A DNA stretch of 64,000 nucleotides from Comamonas testosteroni ATCC 11996 (GCF_000241525.1 NZ_AHIL01000004.1:62001-126000), one strand, 5' to 3'; shown: positions 47,614 through 57,003, counted from the stretch's first letter. The notes: generated by a model from the sequence alone, not told the origin. Numbers and translations: made by a program.

Positions 47614-47970
47614 ATGTCCCAAAAAATCGTCATCATCGTTCACGCCGCGCCCTATGGCAGCGAGCGCTGCCTGTCGGCGCTGCGCGTGGCGACAGCCTTG
47701 CGCGGCCATGATGCCAGGCCTGAGGTGAAAGTCTTTTTGATGTCCGACGCCACCGTTGTCGGCCTGCCCAATCAGCACGATGGTGCGGGCAGCGGTCTGC
47801 AGGCCATGGTCGAGCATCTGGTTGCCGAGGGCGTGAGTGTCAGGCTGTGCCGCACCTGTGCACTGGCGCGAGGGCTGGCCGATCTGACACTGATTGCCGG
47901 CGTGGAAATAGGCACTCTGCCTGAACTGGCAGACTGGACGCTGGCGGCCGACAAGGTCATCACCTTCTAA
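47614..47970 (+). CDS. DsrE/DsrF-like family protein
   Basis: This 118-residue DsrE-fold protein begins MSQKIVIIVHAAPYGSERCLSALRVATALRG and carries CRTCALARGL, a Cys position typical of DsrE-type sulfur-transfer proteins. It follows yedF across a gap that holds the short GC-rich repeat. AAGGA precedes the start. A sulfur-relay role with YedE and YedF is inferred from position. Confidence 0.85.
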   Translation: MSQKIVIIVHAAPYGSERCLSALRVATALRGHDARPEVKVFLMSDATVVGLPNQHDGAGSGLQAMVEHLVAEGVSVRLCRTCALARGLADLTLIAGVEIGTLPELADWTLAADKVITF

Positions 47971-48310
47971 GAAGGACGTTCACAGCATCGTTCAATACCG
48001 CCCGCATGGTTGCGGTATTGAAGGCTGGGGCAGCGGTCCGTCCTGGAGTGCGGCTCTGCACTTACCGAGCATCTTGGATGTCCATGCCTTCAAAGCGTGG
48101 TTTCACCGGCATGGCCAATGAGCACCCGCCACAAGGCCTGGCTGCTGCCGGATGTGATTCTCAAGCTGGAGGGCGCTCAGGCTTGAATCCGCAGAGTCTC
48201 TGTGAATCTGGTTTTGCTATTAAAAATGTAGCTTCTTGCGATTGTCAGTCATTGATTTCAATATGAAATCTAATTGAAAGCATTGAATGGCTTGCGCAGG
48301 TAGCTCACTT
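47971..48310. other. 340-base gap between dsrE-like and nuclease genes
   Basis: The gap holds a 10-bp inverted repeat, TTCAATACCG (47991-48000) and CGGTATTGAA (48013-48022), with no T run. It also holds an AT-rich element of the TAGCT family (48205-48310, copy f). A short frame reading MSTRHKAWLLPDVILKLEG from 48119 is too short and unmatched to call a gene. Confidence 0.6.
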
Positions 48311-49354
48311 TTATGCGTGAGGCAGATTCACGGCCGACAGCAGCGGCATGCCGGTGCGGCGCGTGAACTCCTCGTAGCTGATGGGCGGTCCCATGCGGGT
48401 GTCGGCACTATTGGCCTGCCAGTACACCCAGCTCTTGCCGGTGCTGGCGTCATAGACCAGCTTGAAGAGGTAGTCGGGCACCGCCACCTTGCCTGCACCG
48501 ATGGTCGAGGCATTTTTGCTGAACACCGGGCCGGTGAAGACATAGACGTCGCCCCGGGCACGCAGCGCGTATTTGCGCGTGGCCTGTTCCACCTGGCTCC
48601 AGGCTCCCGCGTTGTGCACCTGGTTTTGCGGAACCATATTGGCGAGGCTGAAACTCTGGGCCATGGCCTCGGGCGTGCTCATGTCGGCTGCCGGGGCCAT
48701 ATGGCCGCGCGAGAAGCCGGAGCGCTTGTAGTCATCAAGCTCGGAGCGCTCGGCGCGCGGCAGGCGGGCATCGGCATAGAACTTGTCGCTGCGCTGCAAG
48801 CCCTGGGCCTGCTGCAGAGCCTGGCGGTTCAGACGCTCGGCCACAAACACCGGGGTCTTGGTGCTGCCGTTGTGCAGAACGGCAAAACCCGAAAAGCACA
48901 GCTCGCGCTCATGGGAGTGCAGTTGCAGGGCCGGAGCCTTGCCGCCGGGAAAGAACTGGGGGCAGCTGGCAAAGTGCGTGGGCTGGGCCGTGGCCGTGAC
49001 ATCGGCCTTGTCCACCTTGCCGCCCACGCTGGGCGTGTGGGAGCTGGAGCCGGAACCGGAACCGGAACCGGAACGCAGACCATCCAGATCCGGCCAGCCG
49101 TTCTTGCGAAAGGCCTGCAGGCTCTGGCCCAGCGCATCGAGTGCAGGAATATGCAGGGCCGCCAGCGCCTGGCCCAGCAGTTTTTCGGCAGAGGCACCGG
49201 GATTGAAGCTGCAGCTGGCAATCTGGAAGCTGGCCAGCGCCGCTGCACCCGCAGACAGGGCAAAGCGCTTGATGCGGGAGAGACTGTAGCGAGCAGTCCT
49301 GGAAGCATTGCCGCGCTTGCGCGCGGGCGTTTTCTTTTTCTTGGCGGTCGTCAT
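48311..49354 (-). CDS. DNA/RNA non-specific endonuclease, probable lipoprotein
   Basis: This 347-residue protein has a Lys/Arg-rich N-terminus (MTTAKKKKTPARKRG), a hydrophobic segment ending in a lipobox-like IASC, a Gly-Ser linker encoded by a GGAACC tandem repeat, and the NUC domain. The active-site motif is KRSGFSRGHMAPAADM (the usual D of DRGH is Ser here), with MVPQNQVHNAGAW and Asn ligands. Such secreted nucleases degrade DNA and RNA. Starts upstream of MTTAKKKK are possible but lack a ribosome site. Confidence 0.85.
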   Translation of the reverse strand: MTTAKKKKTPARKRGNASRTARYSLSRIKRFALSAGAAALASFQIASCSFNPGASAEKLLGQALAALHIPALDALGQSLQAFRKNGWPDLDGLRSGSGSGSGSSSHTPSVGGKVDKADVTATAQPTHFASCPQFFPGGKAPALQLHSHERELCFSGFAVLHNGSTKTPVFVAERLNRQALQQAQGLQRSDKFYADARLPRAERSELDDYKRSGFSRGHMAPAADMSTPEAMAQSFSLANMVPQNQVHNAGAWSQVEQATRKYALRARGDVYVFTGPVFSKNASTIGAGKVAVPDYLFKLVYDASTGKSWVYWQANSADTRMGPPISYEEFTRRTGMPLLSAVNLPHA

Positions 49355-49472
49355 TGAGGCGGCAATGGTACGCCGCTTGAATGCTGCCTGAAGCATGGTG
49401 CGCCCCGCAGGCCGCACTTTGTGTGTCCGGCAATGAAACCGTATGTGAATCGCGTGCCTGCAGGCGCGCAAC

Positions 49473-50291
49473 TCAAGGGCCGGGTGTTGGTTTCACGCCG
49501 TGATGTTGTCGGTACTGGCCTGGCGTCAGGCCCAGGTGCTTGCGAAACACATGGCCCATATGCGACTGATGGTTGAAGCCGCATTCCAGCGCGATCTGCG
49601 TGAGGGGCAGATCAGAGCCTCGCATCATGGCGCGGGCCGCCTGAAGCCGGGTCTCCGTGATCCAGGCATGCGGCGTCATGCCCGTGAGCCGTGTGAACTC
49701 GCGCAGAAAGCGCAAGGGGCTGGTGTCCACCATGGCGGACAGATCGGCAATGCTCAGCGGTCGATCGAACTCGGCGGCAATGCGCTCCAGCACGCGTCCA
49801 TAGCCGGCGCCGGGGCGCGCGTCGGCCCCGCAGGCGCTGCCCTCCTGGCAGGCCATGAACCGCAGCGCAGCCTGCTCGATGGCCAGGGCGTCCGGCCGAG
49901 GGCTGAGCAGCAGCAGGCGCAGATGCTGTGCCATCTGCAAGGCCGCACGTTGACCATGTTGCGAGATGCGCCGCGACGGCCCGGGAGCGTCAGCCTCATG
50001 GGCGGCATAGCGCAGCACCAGGTATTCACCGCCGGTGGCTGATTCGGAAAATACTTCGACGCCTGGCGGCGTATAGCTCAGGGTGCCGGGCCAGGTGTCG
50101 AAGTCCACGCGCCTGTCGGAGGCAATGGCGTGCACGCCTTGCTGTCTTTGCAGCGCAATGCCCAGCGCATGCATGCGCACCGGGTCGCGGCTGCTGTAGG
50201 CGGCGCGGCCTAGCAGATGGATCTGCACGGCTGGCGTGTCGGTTGCCGAAGGCTGAATCAGATGGGTCTTCATGGCGGGCTGAAATTTCAT
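49473..50291 (-). CDS. AraC-family transcriptional regulator
   Basis: This regulator of about 272 residues has a C-terminal AraC double helix-turn-helix (IAAEFDRPLSIADLSAMVDTSPLRFLREFTRLTGMTPHAWITETRLQAARAMMRGSDLPLTQIALECGFNHQSHMGHVFRKHLGLTPGQYRQ) and a cupin-like N-terminal part. Start candidates are 50291 and 50273. It is divergent from the racemase-like gene 39 bases away, so it may control it. Confidence 0.88.
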   Translation of the reverse strand: MKFQPAMKTHLIQPSATDTPAVQIHLLGRAAYSSRDPVRMHALGIALQRQQGVHAIASDRRVDFDTWPGTLSYTPPGVEVFSESATGGEYLVLRYAAHEADAPGPSRRISQHGQRAALQMAQHLRLLLLSPRPDALAIEQAALRFMACQEGSACGADARPGAGYGRVLERIAAEFDRPLSIADLSAMVDTSPLRFLREFTRLTGMTPHAWITETRLQAARAMMRGSDLPLTQIALECGFNHQSHMGHVFRKHLGLTPGQYRQHHGVKPTPGP

Positions 50292-50330
50292 GATAGACGA
50301 TGGCGGCCAGCGGGCCTCACACTGGCGCTC

Positions 50331-51059
50331 ATGAATCAAGACCTGCAAACAAGCGCCGGGCCGCAGCGCGTCATCGGCCTGATCGGCGGCATGAGCTGGG
50401 AGTCCAGCGCCGAGTACTACCGCCTGATCAACCAGAGTGTCCGGGAGCGTCTGGGTGCGTTGCGCTCAGCCAGGCTGCTGATGTACAGCGTGGACTTCGG
50501 CCCTGTCGAGCAGGCCCAGCATGAAGGCCGCTGGCATGATGCGGCAGCGCTGCTGGCCGATGCGGCCCGGCGTCTGCAAGCCGGAGGCGCAGATTGTGTG
50601 CTGCTTTGCACCAACACGATGCACAAGGTGGCGGATCAGGTGGCGGCAGCCGTGTCGATTCCGTTTTTGCACATAGCCGACCCGGTCGGGGCGGCCGCGC
50701 GCGCAGCCGGTGTGCAGGTGCTGGGGCTGCTGGGTACGCGCTTCACCATGGAGCAGCCGTTCATGCGCGAGAGGCTGGAGCAGCAGTTCGGCCTGAAGGT
50801 ACTGGTGCCGGACGAGGCCGAGCGCACGCAGGTGCACCGCATCATCTATGAGGAGCTTTGCGTGGGGCAGATCAGCGATGTGTCGCGCAAGCTCTATCAG
50901 CGTGCCATCGAATCATTGGCGGCCCGTGGCGCGCAGGCCGTGGTGCTGGGATGCACGGAAATCGGCTTGCTCATCAAGAGCGAAGACAGCGTGCTGCCGG
51001 TGCTGGACACCACGGCCTTGCATGCTGCAGCGGCCGTGGACTTTGCGCTGCAGGCCTGA
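50331..51059 (+). CDS. Aspartate/glutamate racemase family protein
   Basis: This 242-residue protein is of the Asp/Glu/hydantoin racemase fold. Two catalytic cysteines lie in VLLCTNTMHKVAD and VVLGCTEIGLLI, and GLIGGMSWESSAEYYR is the N-terminal signature, close to YgeA-type amino acid racemases. It would interconvert L- and D-amino acids. It starts 39 bases from the divergent araC-like gene. Confidence 0.9.
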   Translation: MNQDLQTSAGPQRVIGLIGGMSWESSAEYYRLINQSVRERLGALRSARLLMYSVDFGPVEQAQHEGRWHDAAALLADAARRLQAGGADCVLLCTNTMHKVADQVAAAVSIPFLHIADPVGAAARAAGVQVLGLLGTRFTMEQPFMRERLEQQFGLKVLVPDEAERTQVHRIIYEELCVGQISDVSRKLYQRAIESLAARGAQAVVLGCTEIGLLIKSEDSVLPVLDTTALHAAAAVDFALQA

Positions 51060-51070
51060 GCCGCCGGATA

Positions 51071-52144
51071 TCAGTGCGCCGAGCCCGGCTGGAGGATCTC
51101 AGGAATGGCGCAATGCGTGCTGGCCTCGTTCATGGCGATGTCATGCTCGTGCTTGGCCACTTCCACCGACATGGCCTGCGGCAGCGGCACGGCGTTCTTC
51201 ACGGCCAGAATCTCGGCCATCACGCTCACAGCGATCTCTGCCGGAGTCTTGCTGCCGATATAGAGGCCGATGGGGCCGCGCAGCCTGGCCAGCGAGGCTT
51301 CGGTCTCGCCGAAGTGCTCCATCATGCGCTCGCGCCTTGCGTGGTTGTTGCGGCGCGAGCCGATGGCGCCCACATAGAAGGCCGGGCTGTGCAGAGCTTC
51401 GAGCAGGGCCAGGTCGTCTAGCTTGGGGTCGTGGGTGAGGGCGACGATGCAGCTGCGTGCATCGGGCTTGAAGGCCGTGACTGCATCGTCGGGCATGTCG
51501 GTGACGGTGTTGACCTGGGGCACCGACCAACTGCCCATGTATTCCTCGCGCGGGTCGCAGACGGTGACCGTGAAGCCGTTGAACAAGGCCATGGTGGCCA
51601 GGTATTCGGCCAGGGCCCCCGCACCGATCAGCAGCATGCGGTAGCCGGGGCCGAGGTGGTTGACGAGTTGCTGGCCGTCAAACTCCAGTGCGTCGGGGTG
51701 CTCGGCCGTCTGCAGGCGGACTTCACCGCTGCCGCAGTCGACACTGCGTTTCACCAGTGATCCAGCTTCCAGCTCGGCCACCAGTTGCTGCAGGCTGGCT
51801 GCATCGGGGTTGAATTCCAGCAGCAGCTCCAGCGTGCCGCCGCAGGGCAGGCCGAAACGGTGGGCCTCGTCGGCGCTCACGCCGTAACGCACCAGCTGCG
51901 GCGGGCCGTCGGCAATGCCCAGGTTCTGGTTCAGGGCCTTGGTGTGGCGGGCGATCAAGTCGTCTTCGATGCAGCCGCCCGATACCGAGCCAATGGCGCG
52001 TCCGTCCTCGCGCAAGGCCATCATGGAGCCCACTGGGCGTGGGGACGAGCCCCAGGTGCGCACCACGGTGGCCAGCAAGGCGTGCTGGCCGGCCGAGCGC
52101 CAGTCACGCAATGCCTTGAGTACCAAGACGTCGATATTGTCCAT
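51071..52144 (-). CDS. XdhC-family molybdenum cofactor insertion protein
   Basis: This 357-residue XdhC/CoxI protein has the N-terminal XdhC domain (HALLATVVRTWGSSPRPVGSMMAL, IGSVSGGCIEDDLIARH) and a C-terminal Rossmann domain (GYRMLLIGAGALAEYLATMALFNGFTVTVCDPR, FYVGAIGSRRN). XdhC proteins bind and sulfurate the molybdenum cofactor for xanthine-dehydrogenase-type enzymes. It serves the molybdenum hydroxylase encoded just upstream. A terminator and a 7-bp inverted repeat separate it from the cytochrome gene, so it may have its own promoter. Confidence 0.92.
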   Translation of the reverse strand: MDNIDVLVLKALRDWRSAGQHALLATVVRTWGSSPRPVGSMMALREDGRAIGSVSGGCIEDDLIARHTKALNQNLGIADGPPQLVRYGVSADEAHRFGLPCGGTLELLLEFNPDAASLQQLVAELEAGSLVKRSVDCGSGEVRLQTAEHPDALEFDGQQLVNHLGPGYRMLLIGAGALAEYLATMALFNGFTVTVCDPREEYMGSWSVPQVNTVTDMPDDAVTAFKPDARSCIVALTHDPKLDDLALLEALHSPAFYVGAIGSRRNNHARRERMMEHFGETEASLARLRGPIGLYIGSKTPAEIAVSVMAEILAVKNAVPLPQAMSVEVAKHEHDIAMNEASTHCAIPEILQPGSAH

Positions 52145-52201
52145 TGCTTGCTTTCTCTGTTTCTCTCGCTCGCTGCAATTTTGAAGCATCAGGCGGGCAC
52201 C

Positions 52202-52218
52202 GGGTAGCGGCGCTACCC
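52202..52218. repeat. Small inverted repeat upstream of xdhC
   Basis: GGGTAGC and GCTACCC with a 3-base spacer, 58 bases upstream of the xdhC start; a possible operator or hairpin. Confidence 0.5.
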
Positions 52219-52234
52219 GTAAATGATCACCCGT

Positions 52235-52255
52235 AAAAAGGCCTTCCGAGGCCTG
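52235..52255 (-). terminator. Terminator after cytochrome c gene
   Basis: AGGCCT, 4-base loop, AGGCCT and five T residues on the minus strand. Confidence 0.75.
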
Positions 52256-52312
52256 AAGGACAGGGAAGGCCGGCTTGTGCAGAGCTGTGCAGCGCTTTGG
52301 CAGCGCCTGCTG

Positions 52313-53608
52313 TCAATGCGCCTGGGTCTGCTTGCGCAACTGGCCTACCTTGGCGGCCAGGTCTTTCCACTCGTCCACGCCGTACTGGGCACGCATGGTG
52401 TTGAGCAGGGTGGCGATCTGTGCATCGCTGAGTGCATGGCGGAAGGCCGGCATGGTGCCCAGGTCGGCATGGGCCGGATGTTGCACGCCTTCGAGCACGG
52501 CCATGATGGCGTTGTCGGGCGATGCGGAGTGCAGGCTGGTGCTCAGGGCCAGCTGGGGACGCACGCCGAAGCTGCTGCCCGAGGGATCTGCCTTGTGGCA
52601 GGCCATGCAGGCGCCCTGGTACAGGCGGTAGCCTTCGGCATCGAGCGCCAGCTTGGGCTTGGCGGTCTTCTCTTCGATGAGTGCCTTGGCATCGCCAGGG
52701 GCGGCGTCGGCCTTGCGGTAGCTCATCAGATAAGTGGCAATGGCGTCGAGGTCGGCATCGCTTTGCTGCGACAGGCCGTGGGCCACGGGAGCCATGGGGC
52801 CGGCTGCCACGCTGTGGCGGGCCGAGAAGCCGGTCTTCATATAGTCGACCAGATCCTGCTTGGTCCAGGGCAGGGGCGAGGCCGTCTTGTCCGTCAGGGC
52901 GGGAGCATCCCAGCCTTCGGCGCTGCCGCCGGTGAGGTGGAATTCACCCGTTTTCTCGGCGGCCAGGCCGTTGCGCGGTGTGTGGCAGGCGCTGCAGTGA
53001 CCCAGGCCTTCGACCAGATAGGCGCCGCGATTCCACTCGGGAGCCTGCTTTTCATCGTCCTTGACGACGCCGGGCTTGAGGTAGAGCCAGTTCCAAGCCG
53101 CAATGCCGCGGCGCACGTTGTAGGGGAAGTTCAGCGCCGTCTTAGGCGGCTGGTTCTCCACGGCGGGCTCGCTCATCAGAAAGGCGTACAGGGCCTTCAT
53201 GTCCTCATCCGTCACGCGGCTGAAGGCCGTGTAGGGGAAGGCGGGGTAGAGGTACTGGCCTTCGCGGTCCACGCCGTGGCGCATGGCGCGCTCGAAGGCT
53301 TCATAGTTCCAGCTGCCGATGCCGGTCTGCAGATCGGGCGTGATGTTGCTGGTGTAGATGGTGCCGAAGGGGCTGGGCATGGCCAGACCGCCCGCATTGG
53401 TCTTGCCGTTGGGCGCAGTGTGGCAGACGGCGCAGTCGCCCATGGCGGCCAGCAGCTTGCCCTTGGCAATCTGCTGGGGCGTGAAGTCGGCAGCGGCAAT
53501 GGCTGACTGGGGCGCAATCTCGCCCTGATGGGTGAGTGCCAGGCCGGCGGCAGCCAGCACGACCACTACAGCCGCACCGCCCGCCAGAATCTTTTGGAAC
53601 GTTCGCAT
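52313..53608 (-). CDS. Triple-haem cytochrome c subunit of the molybdenum hydroxylase
   Basis: This 431-residue periplasmic or membrane-anchored cytochrome has three CxxCH haem sites (CAVCH, CSACH, CMACH), in three cytochrome c domains, and an N-terminal signal/anchor (ILAGGAAVVVVLAAAGLAL). The architecture matches cytochrome subunits of alcohol/aldehyde dehydrogenases. I chose MRTFQKILAG; a GTG at 53635 would overlap the previous stop. It accepts electrons from the IorAB-like hydroxylase and passes them to the respiratory chain. Confidence 0.9.
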   Translation of the reverse strand: MRTFQKILAGGAAVVVVLAAAGLALTHQGEIAPQSAIAAADFTPQQIAKGKLLAAMGDCAVCHTAPNGKTNAGGLAMPSPFGTIYTSNITPDLQTGIGSWNYEAFERAMRHGVDREGQYLYPAFPYTAFSRVTDEDMKALYAFLMSEPAVENQPPKTALNFPYNVRRGIAAWNWLYLKPGVVKDDEKQAPEWNRGAYLVEGLGHCSACHTPRNGLAAEKTGEFHLTGGSAEGWDAPALTDKTASPLPWTKQDLVDYMKTGFSARHSVAAGPMAPVAHGLSQQSDADLDAIATYLMSYRKADAAPGDAKALIEEKTAKPKLALDAEGYRLYQGACMACHKADPSGSSFGVRPQLALSTSLHSASPDNAIMAVLEGVQHPAHADLGTMPAFRHALSDAQIATLLNTMRAQYGVDEWKDLAAKVGQLRKQTQAH

Positions 53609-53631
53609 ATCTATGTTCTTTATCGGTGGAG

Positions 53632-55926
53632 TCACTTGGACGAGGCGGCGCCGCTCTTGGCAGCCTTGAGCGCGGCCAGCACGCGGCTGGGCGTGAACGG
53701 CACTTCCAGCAGGCGCACGCCGGTGGCGTCAAAGATGGCGTTGGCCACGGCGGCCGCGCTGGGCACGGAGGCCGATTCGCCGGCGCCCATGGGCGCCTCG
53801 TTGGGACGCTCGACCAGCAGCGAGTCGATCTCGGGCAGCTCGTCAAAGCGCAGGATGGGGTAGCCGCCCCATTCCACGGAGGTGACGCCGCTCTTGTCGA
53901 AGGTGACGAACTCCTTGAGCACGCGGCTGGTGGACTGCACCACGTTGCCGTGCACCTGATGACGCACGCCTGCGGGGTTGACCATGGCGCCGGTGTCCTG
54001 GGCGACAAAGACCTTGTCGACCTTGACTTCGCCGGTTTCGCGGTCCACGGTCACATCGACCACCCAGGTCGCCCAGGCCGCACCGTAGCCGGGGAACTTG
54101 CTGTGGAAGTAGCGGGCATAGGCAAAGCCGCGACCCTTGACCAGGCGCTGATCGTCAGCAGCCGCATTGCGGCGCGCCGGGCCTTCCTGCCAGTTGCACT
54201 GCTTCTTGGCCTCGGCAATCAGCGCCACGGCGCGCGGGTCCTTGAGATAGCGCAGGCGGTACTCGATGGGGTCGGCCTTGGCCAGGTAGGCGCATTCGTC
54301 GATCCAGGACTCATGGGCGAACACATTGGGCAGGGCGGAGACGCCGCGCATCCACGAGGCGCGCACGATGGGCACGGCGTCCTGGGAGATCACGCGCATC
54401 TTGGGGTACTCGTACTGCGGAATGGCAGTGCGGTCGCCCATTTGCTGGGCATCGATCTTGGCGGACACCTTGCCCGTGAGGATCAGGGCCAGCGCCGAGG
54501 CGTTGTTCGAGGGGTAGCAGGTGCGCAGCTCGTAGGCGGCCACATTGTTTTGCTCATCCAGGCCGCCGCGCACGCGAATCAGCTGGCCCGTGCCCTTGGG
54601 CTCCCAGCCGGCTTCCTGCTCGCGCATCAGCTGCACGCGCACGGGCTTGCCCACGGCGGCCGACATCAGCACGGCGTCCGAGCAGACGTCGTCCGCGCAG
54701 TTGCGGCCGTAGCAGCCGGAGGCTTCGAGGCGGGTGACGTTGATGTTGTCGGCATTCACGTCCATGAGCTTGGCAATGTCCTTGCACACGTCGTGAGGGT
54801 TCTGCGAGCCGGTCCAGACCTGGATCTGGCCGTTGCCCACTTCGGCAATTGCACAGGACGGGCCGATGGAGCCATGAGCGTGATAGGGCCAGACATAGTC
54901 GCGGGTCAGCGCAGTCTTGACCTGCTCGATGGCCTGCAACGCGCCTTCGTCTTCCTGCAGCACGCGGTCGGTCTTGGCGTGGTCCACCAGGGTCTGGTGC
55001 AGGCCGCTCAGCGACATATCGGGCAGGCCGCTCCATTCCTTCCAGGTGACCTTGAGCTGGCGCATGGCAGCGATGGCCTGCTCTTCACGCTCGGCCACCA
55101 CGCCCACGAAGTCGCCCTTGACGACGATCTTGACGATGCCGGGCAGATGGGCGATGGACTTCTCGTCCACCGACACCAGGCTGGAGCCCAGCGGAGCCGT
55201 GGCATCGGCGCCGGTGTAGGGAGGACGGATCACGCGGCCGTGCAGCATGCCGGGCACGCGCAGGTCGTGGATGTAGGTCAGCGCGCCCAGCACCTTGTTG
55301 GGGATGTCCACGCGCTGCACCGATTTGCCGATGTACTCGAAGCCGGACTTGCGCAGCTCGATCTTGTCGTCGACCTCGATCTGCAGATCCTGGCCCTGAA
55401 CCAGTTCGCCATAGCCGTAGCGCTTGCCGCCGGCGATGACAAAGCCTTTCTGGGTGGTGATGCGGTCAGCGGGAACACCGGACTTTTCGCTGGCCAGCTT
55501 GATCAGCAGCTGGCGCACCTGCGCTGCGGCATGGCGCATGGGCAGGGACGATACCTGGATGGTGTTGCTGGCAATGGTGGGGCCCAGATCCGGGGTGCGG
55601 GCGGTGTGGCCCAGCACCATGGTCACGGCGGCAAAGTCCACATACAGCTCGTCGGCCACCAGCTGGCCCAGAGCCGTGCGCACGCCCGTGCCCAGGTCCA
55701 CGTGGCCGTTGTAGGCCGTGACGGAGCCGTCGGCGCCAATCGCGATGAAGCTGTCCACCAGCTTGGCCGAGGGAATGGGGAAAGCGCCCTTGGCAGCCGC
55801 TTCGGGGGCGGTCTGGGCCATCAGCAGATGGCCGCCTGCCACGGAGCCGACCATCAGCATGCCGCCGGCCTTGAGCAACTGGCGACGGGTCAGTTGAGCG
55901 TGATTGTCTTTGGTGAAGAATTTCAT
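53632..55926 (-). CDS. Molybdopterin-binding subunit, IorB-like (xanthine dehydrogenase family)
   Basis: This 764-residue catalytic subunit belongs to the xanthine oxidase family, of the isoquinoline 1-oxidoreductase IorB type. TRRQLLKAGGMLMVGSVAGG at the N-terminus is a twin-arginine signal, so the folded enzyme is exported to the periplasm. The molybdopterin domains include GHTARTPDLGP, VRVQLMREQEAGWEPKGTGQLIRV and EGRAY-like segments, ending with GAGESASVPSAAAVANAIFDATG, whose Glu matches the catalytic base. It hydroxylates an unknown heterocycle or aldehyde. Confidence 0.9.
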   Translation of the reverse strand: MKFFTKDNHAQLTRRQLLKAGGMLMVGSVAGGHLLMAQTAPEAAAKGAFPIPSAKLVDSFIAIGADGSVTAYNGHVDLGTGVRTALGQLVADELYVDFAAVTMVLGHTARTPDLGPTIASNTIQVSSLPMRHAAAQVRQLLIKLASEKSGVPADRITTQKGFVIAGGKRYGYGELVQGQDLQIEVDDKIELRKSGFEYIGKSVQRVDIPNKVLGALTYIHDLRVPGMLHGRVIRPPYTGADATAPLGSSLVSVDEKSIAHLPGIVKIVVKGDFVGVVAEREEQAIAAMRQLKVTWKEWSGLPDMSLSGLHQTLVDHAKTDRVLQEDEGALQAIEQVKTALTRDYVWPYHAHGSIGPSCAIAEVGNGQIQVWTGSQNPHDVCKDIAKLMDVNADNINVTRLEASGCYGRNCADDVCSDAVLMSAAVGKPVRVQLMREQEAGWEPKGTGQLIRVRGGLDEQNNVAAYELRTCYPSNNASALALILTGKVSAKIDAQQMGDRTAIPQYEYPKMRVISQDAVPIVRASWMRGVSALPNVFAHESWIDECAYLAKADPIEYRLRYLKDPRAVALIAEAKKQCNWQEGPARRNAAADDQRLVKGRGFAYARYFHSKFPGYGAAWATWVVDVTVDRETGEVKVDKVFVAQDTGAMVNPAGVRHQVHGNVVQSTSRVLKEFVTFDKSGVTSVEWGGYPILRFDELPEIDSLLVERPNEAPMGAGESASVPSAAAVANAIFDATGVRLLEVPFTPSRVLAALKAAKSGAASSK

Positions 55927-55928
55927 GA

Positions 55929-56537
55929 TCAGGCAGCCTTTGCGGTGGTGGATGCGCCGGCGGCGGGGAGGGCCGGGCTGTGGCCCTTGGCAATCAGCTC
56001 ACGGGCGCGGGCGGCAGCCTGCATGATTTCCACATGGGTGCCGCAGCGGCACAGATGGCCGGACAGGGCGTGCCTGATTTCTTCGTCGCTGGCCTTGGGC
56101 TGCTGGTTGAACAGGGCGACCAGCGCCATGATCATTCCGTTGGTGCAATAGCCGCACTGCGCAGCCTGTGCATCGACAAAGGCTTGCTGCACCACGTGCA
56201 GGGTGTAGGTGCGTGCGGTGGCCGGTGCCTTTGTCTCGGCGGCGCTGACATCCAGCACGGCGCGGTCCTGCAGGGCCTGCGCGTTGGCGGCCTTGCTGGC
56301 GTCAGGCGACAGGCCTTCCAGTGTGGTGACCTTCTTGCCGTCGACCGCCTTCAGGGGCACGGAGCAGGAGCGCGCCACCTTGCCGTCGATCAGCACGGCG
56401 CAGGCACCGCATTCGCCCAGGCCGCAGCCGAACTTGGGGCCGTTGAGCTGCATGTCATTGCGCAGCACATACAAAAGAGGTGTGTCGGCAGTGGCGCTTT
56501 GCGCGTCCACTTCCTGGCCGTTCAGAGTGAATTTCAT
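55929..56537 (-). CDS. (2Fe-2S) subunit, IorA-like
   Basis: This 202-residue protein carries two [2Fe-2S] clusters: the plant-ferredoxin type in GCGLGECGACAVLIDGKVARSC and the alpha-helical type in CGYCTNGMIMA with HLCRCGTH. It passes electrons from the molybdenum subunit to the cytochrome c. It heads the operon iorA-iorB-cytochrome-xdhC, 2 bases before iorB. A TAGTCA palindrome lies upstream. Confidence 0.93.
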   Translation of the reverse strand: MKFTLNGQEVDAQSATADTPLLYVLRNDMQLNGPKFGCGLGECGACAVLIDGKVARSCSVPLKAVDGKKVTTLEGLSPDASKAANAQALQDRAVLDVSAAETKAPATARTYTLHVVQQAFVDAQAAQCGYCTNGMIMALVALFNQQPKASDEEIRHALSGHLCRCGTHVEIMQAAARARELIAKGHSPALPAAGASTTAKAA

Positions 56538-57003
56538 GACGTCAACAAATCGTAGGTTTCAAGGATTGAGTCTTATATATGTGTAGTCAATTATATGACT
56601 AGACAAAAATGAAAGAGATCTGCTTGATATAAAACAGATTCGATTGCTCTGGTGTGCGCTAGCGAGGCAAGGCCGGGCCGGTGCTGAGGGACTGTTTCTG
56701 AGCCCGGATCTGCGACAGCAGGGCGGACTGGCGTGGCTCCTGGGGTGGCCTTGACCGGCCTTGAAACCGGCAAGGCTGATGCGGCCTGATCCATTTCCGG
56801 TGTCTTCGTGAGAGCAGGGACGCCATGGCTATATCGGGGGGGGGATGGTCCTGCACCGACTGACATGGGGATTGAAGAGGTGAGGAAATGCGGCTTCAAT
56901 GCACAGACGCCGAACTCTTCCAATGCATCGGCGCATCGGCGAGAGGGTTTTGCGGTCTGCGGGGTTTGCAGACATTCATCAGTCCCTGTTCAGGAGAGCC
57001 AAG
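56538..57003. other. 466-base gap with the iorAB promoter region
   Basis: No gene is seen. It contains the inverted repeat TAGTCA (56584-56589) / TGACTA (56596-56601) in an AT-rich stretch 47-64 bases from the iorA start, a candidate operator, and a GC-rich stretch without features. Confidence 0.6.

Noticed and set aside
48119..48187. Short frame reading MSTRHKAWLLPDVILKLEG, possibly a gene remnant
   Set aside because: Only 22 codons, no match recognised, and next to a repeat; it could be a fossil but cannot be supported.
53536..56151. 871-codon plus-strand frame opposite the molybdenum hydroxylase
   Set aside because: It crosses two genes with clear cofactor motifs on the minus strand and has no start context.
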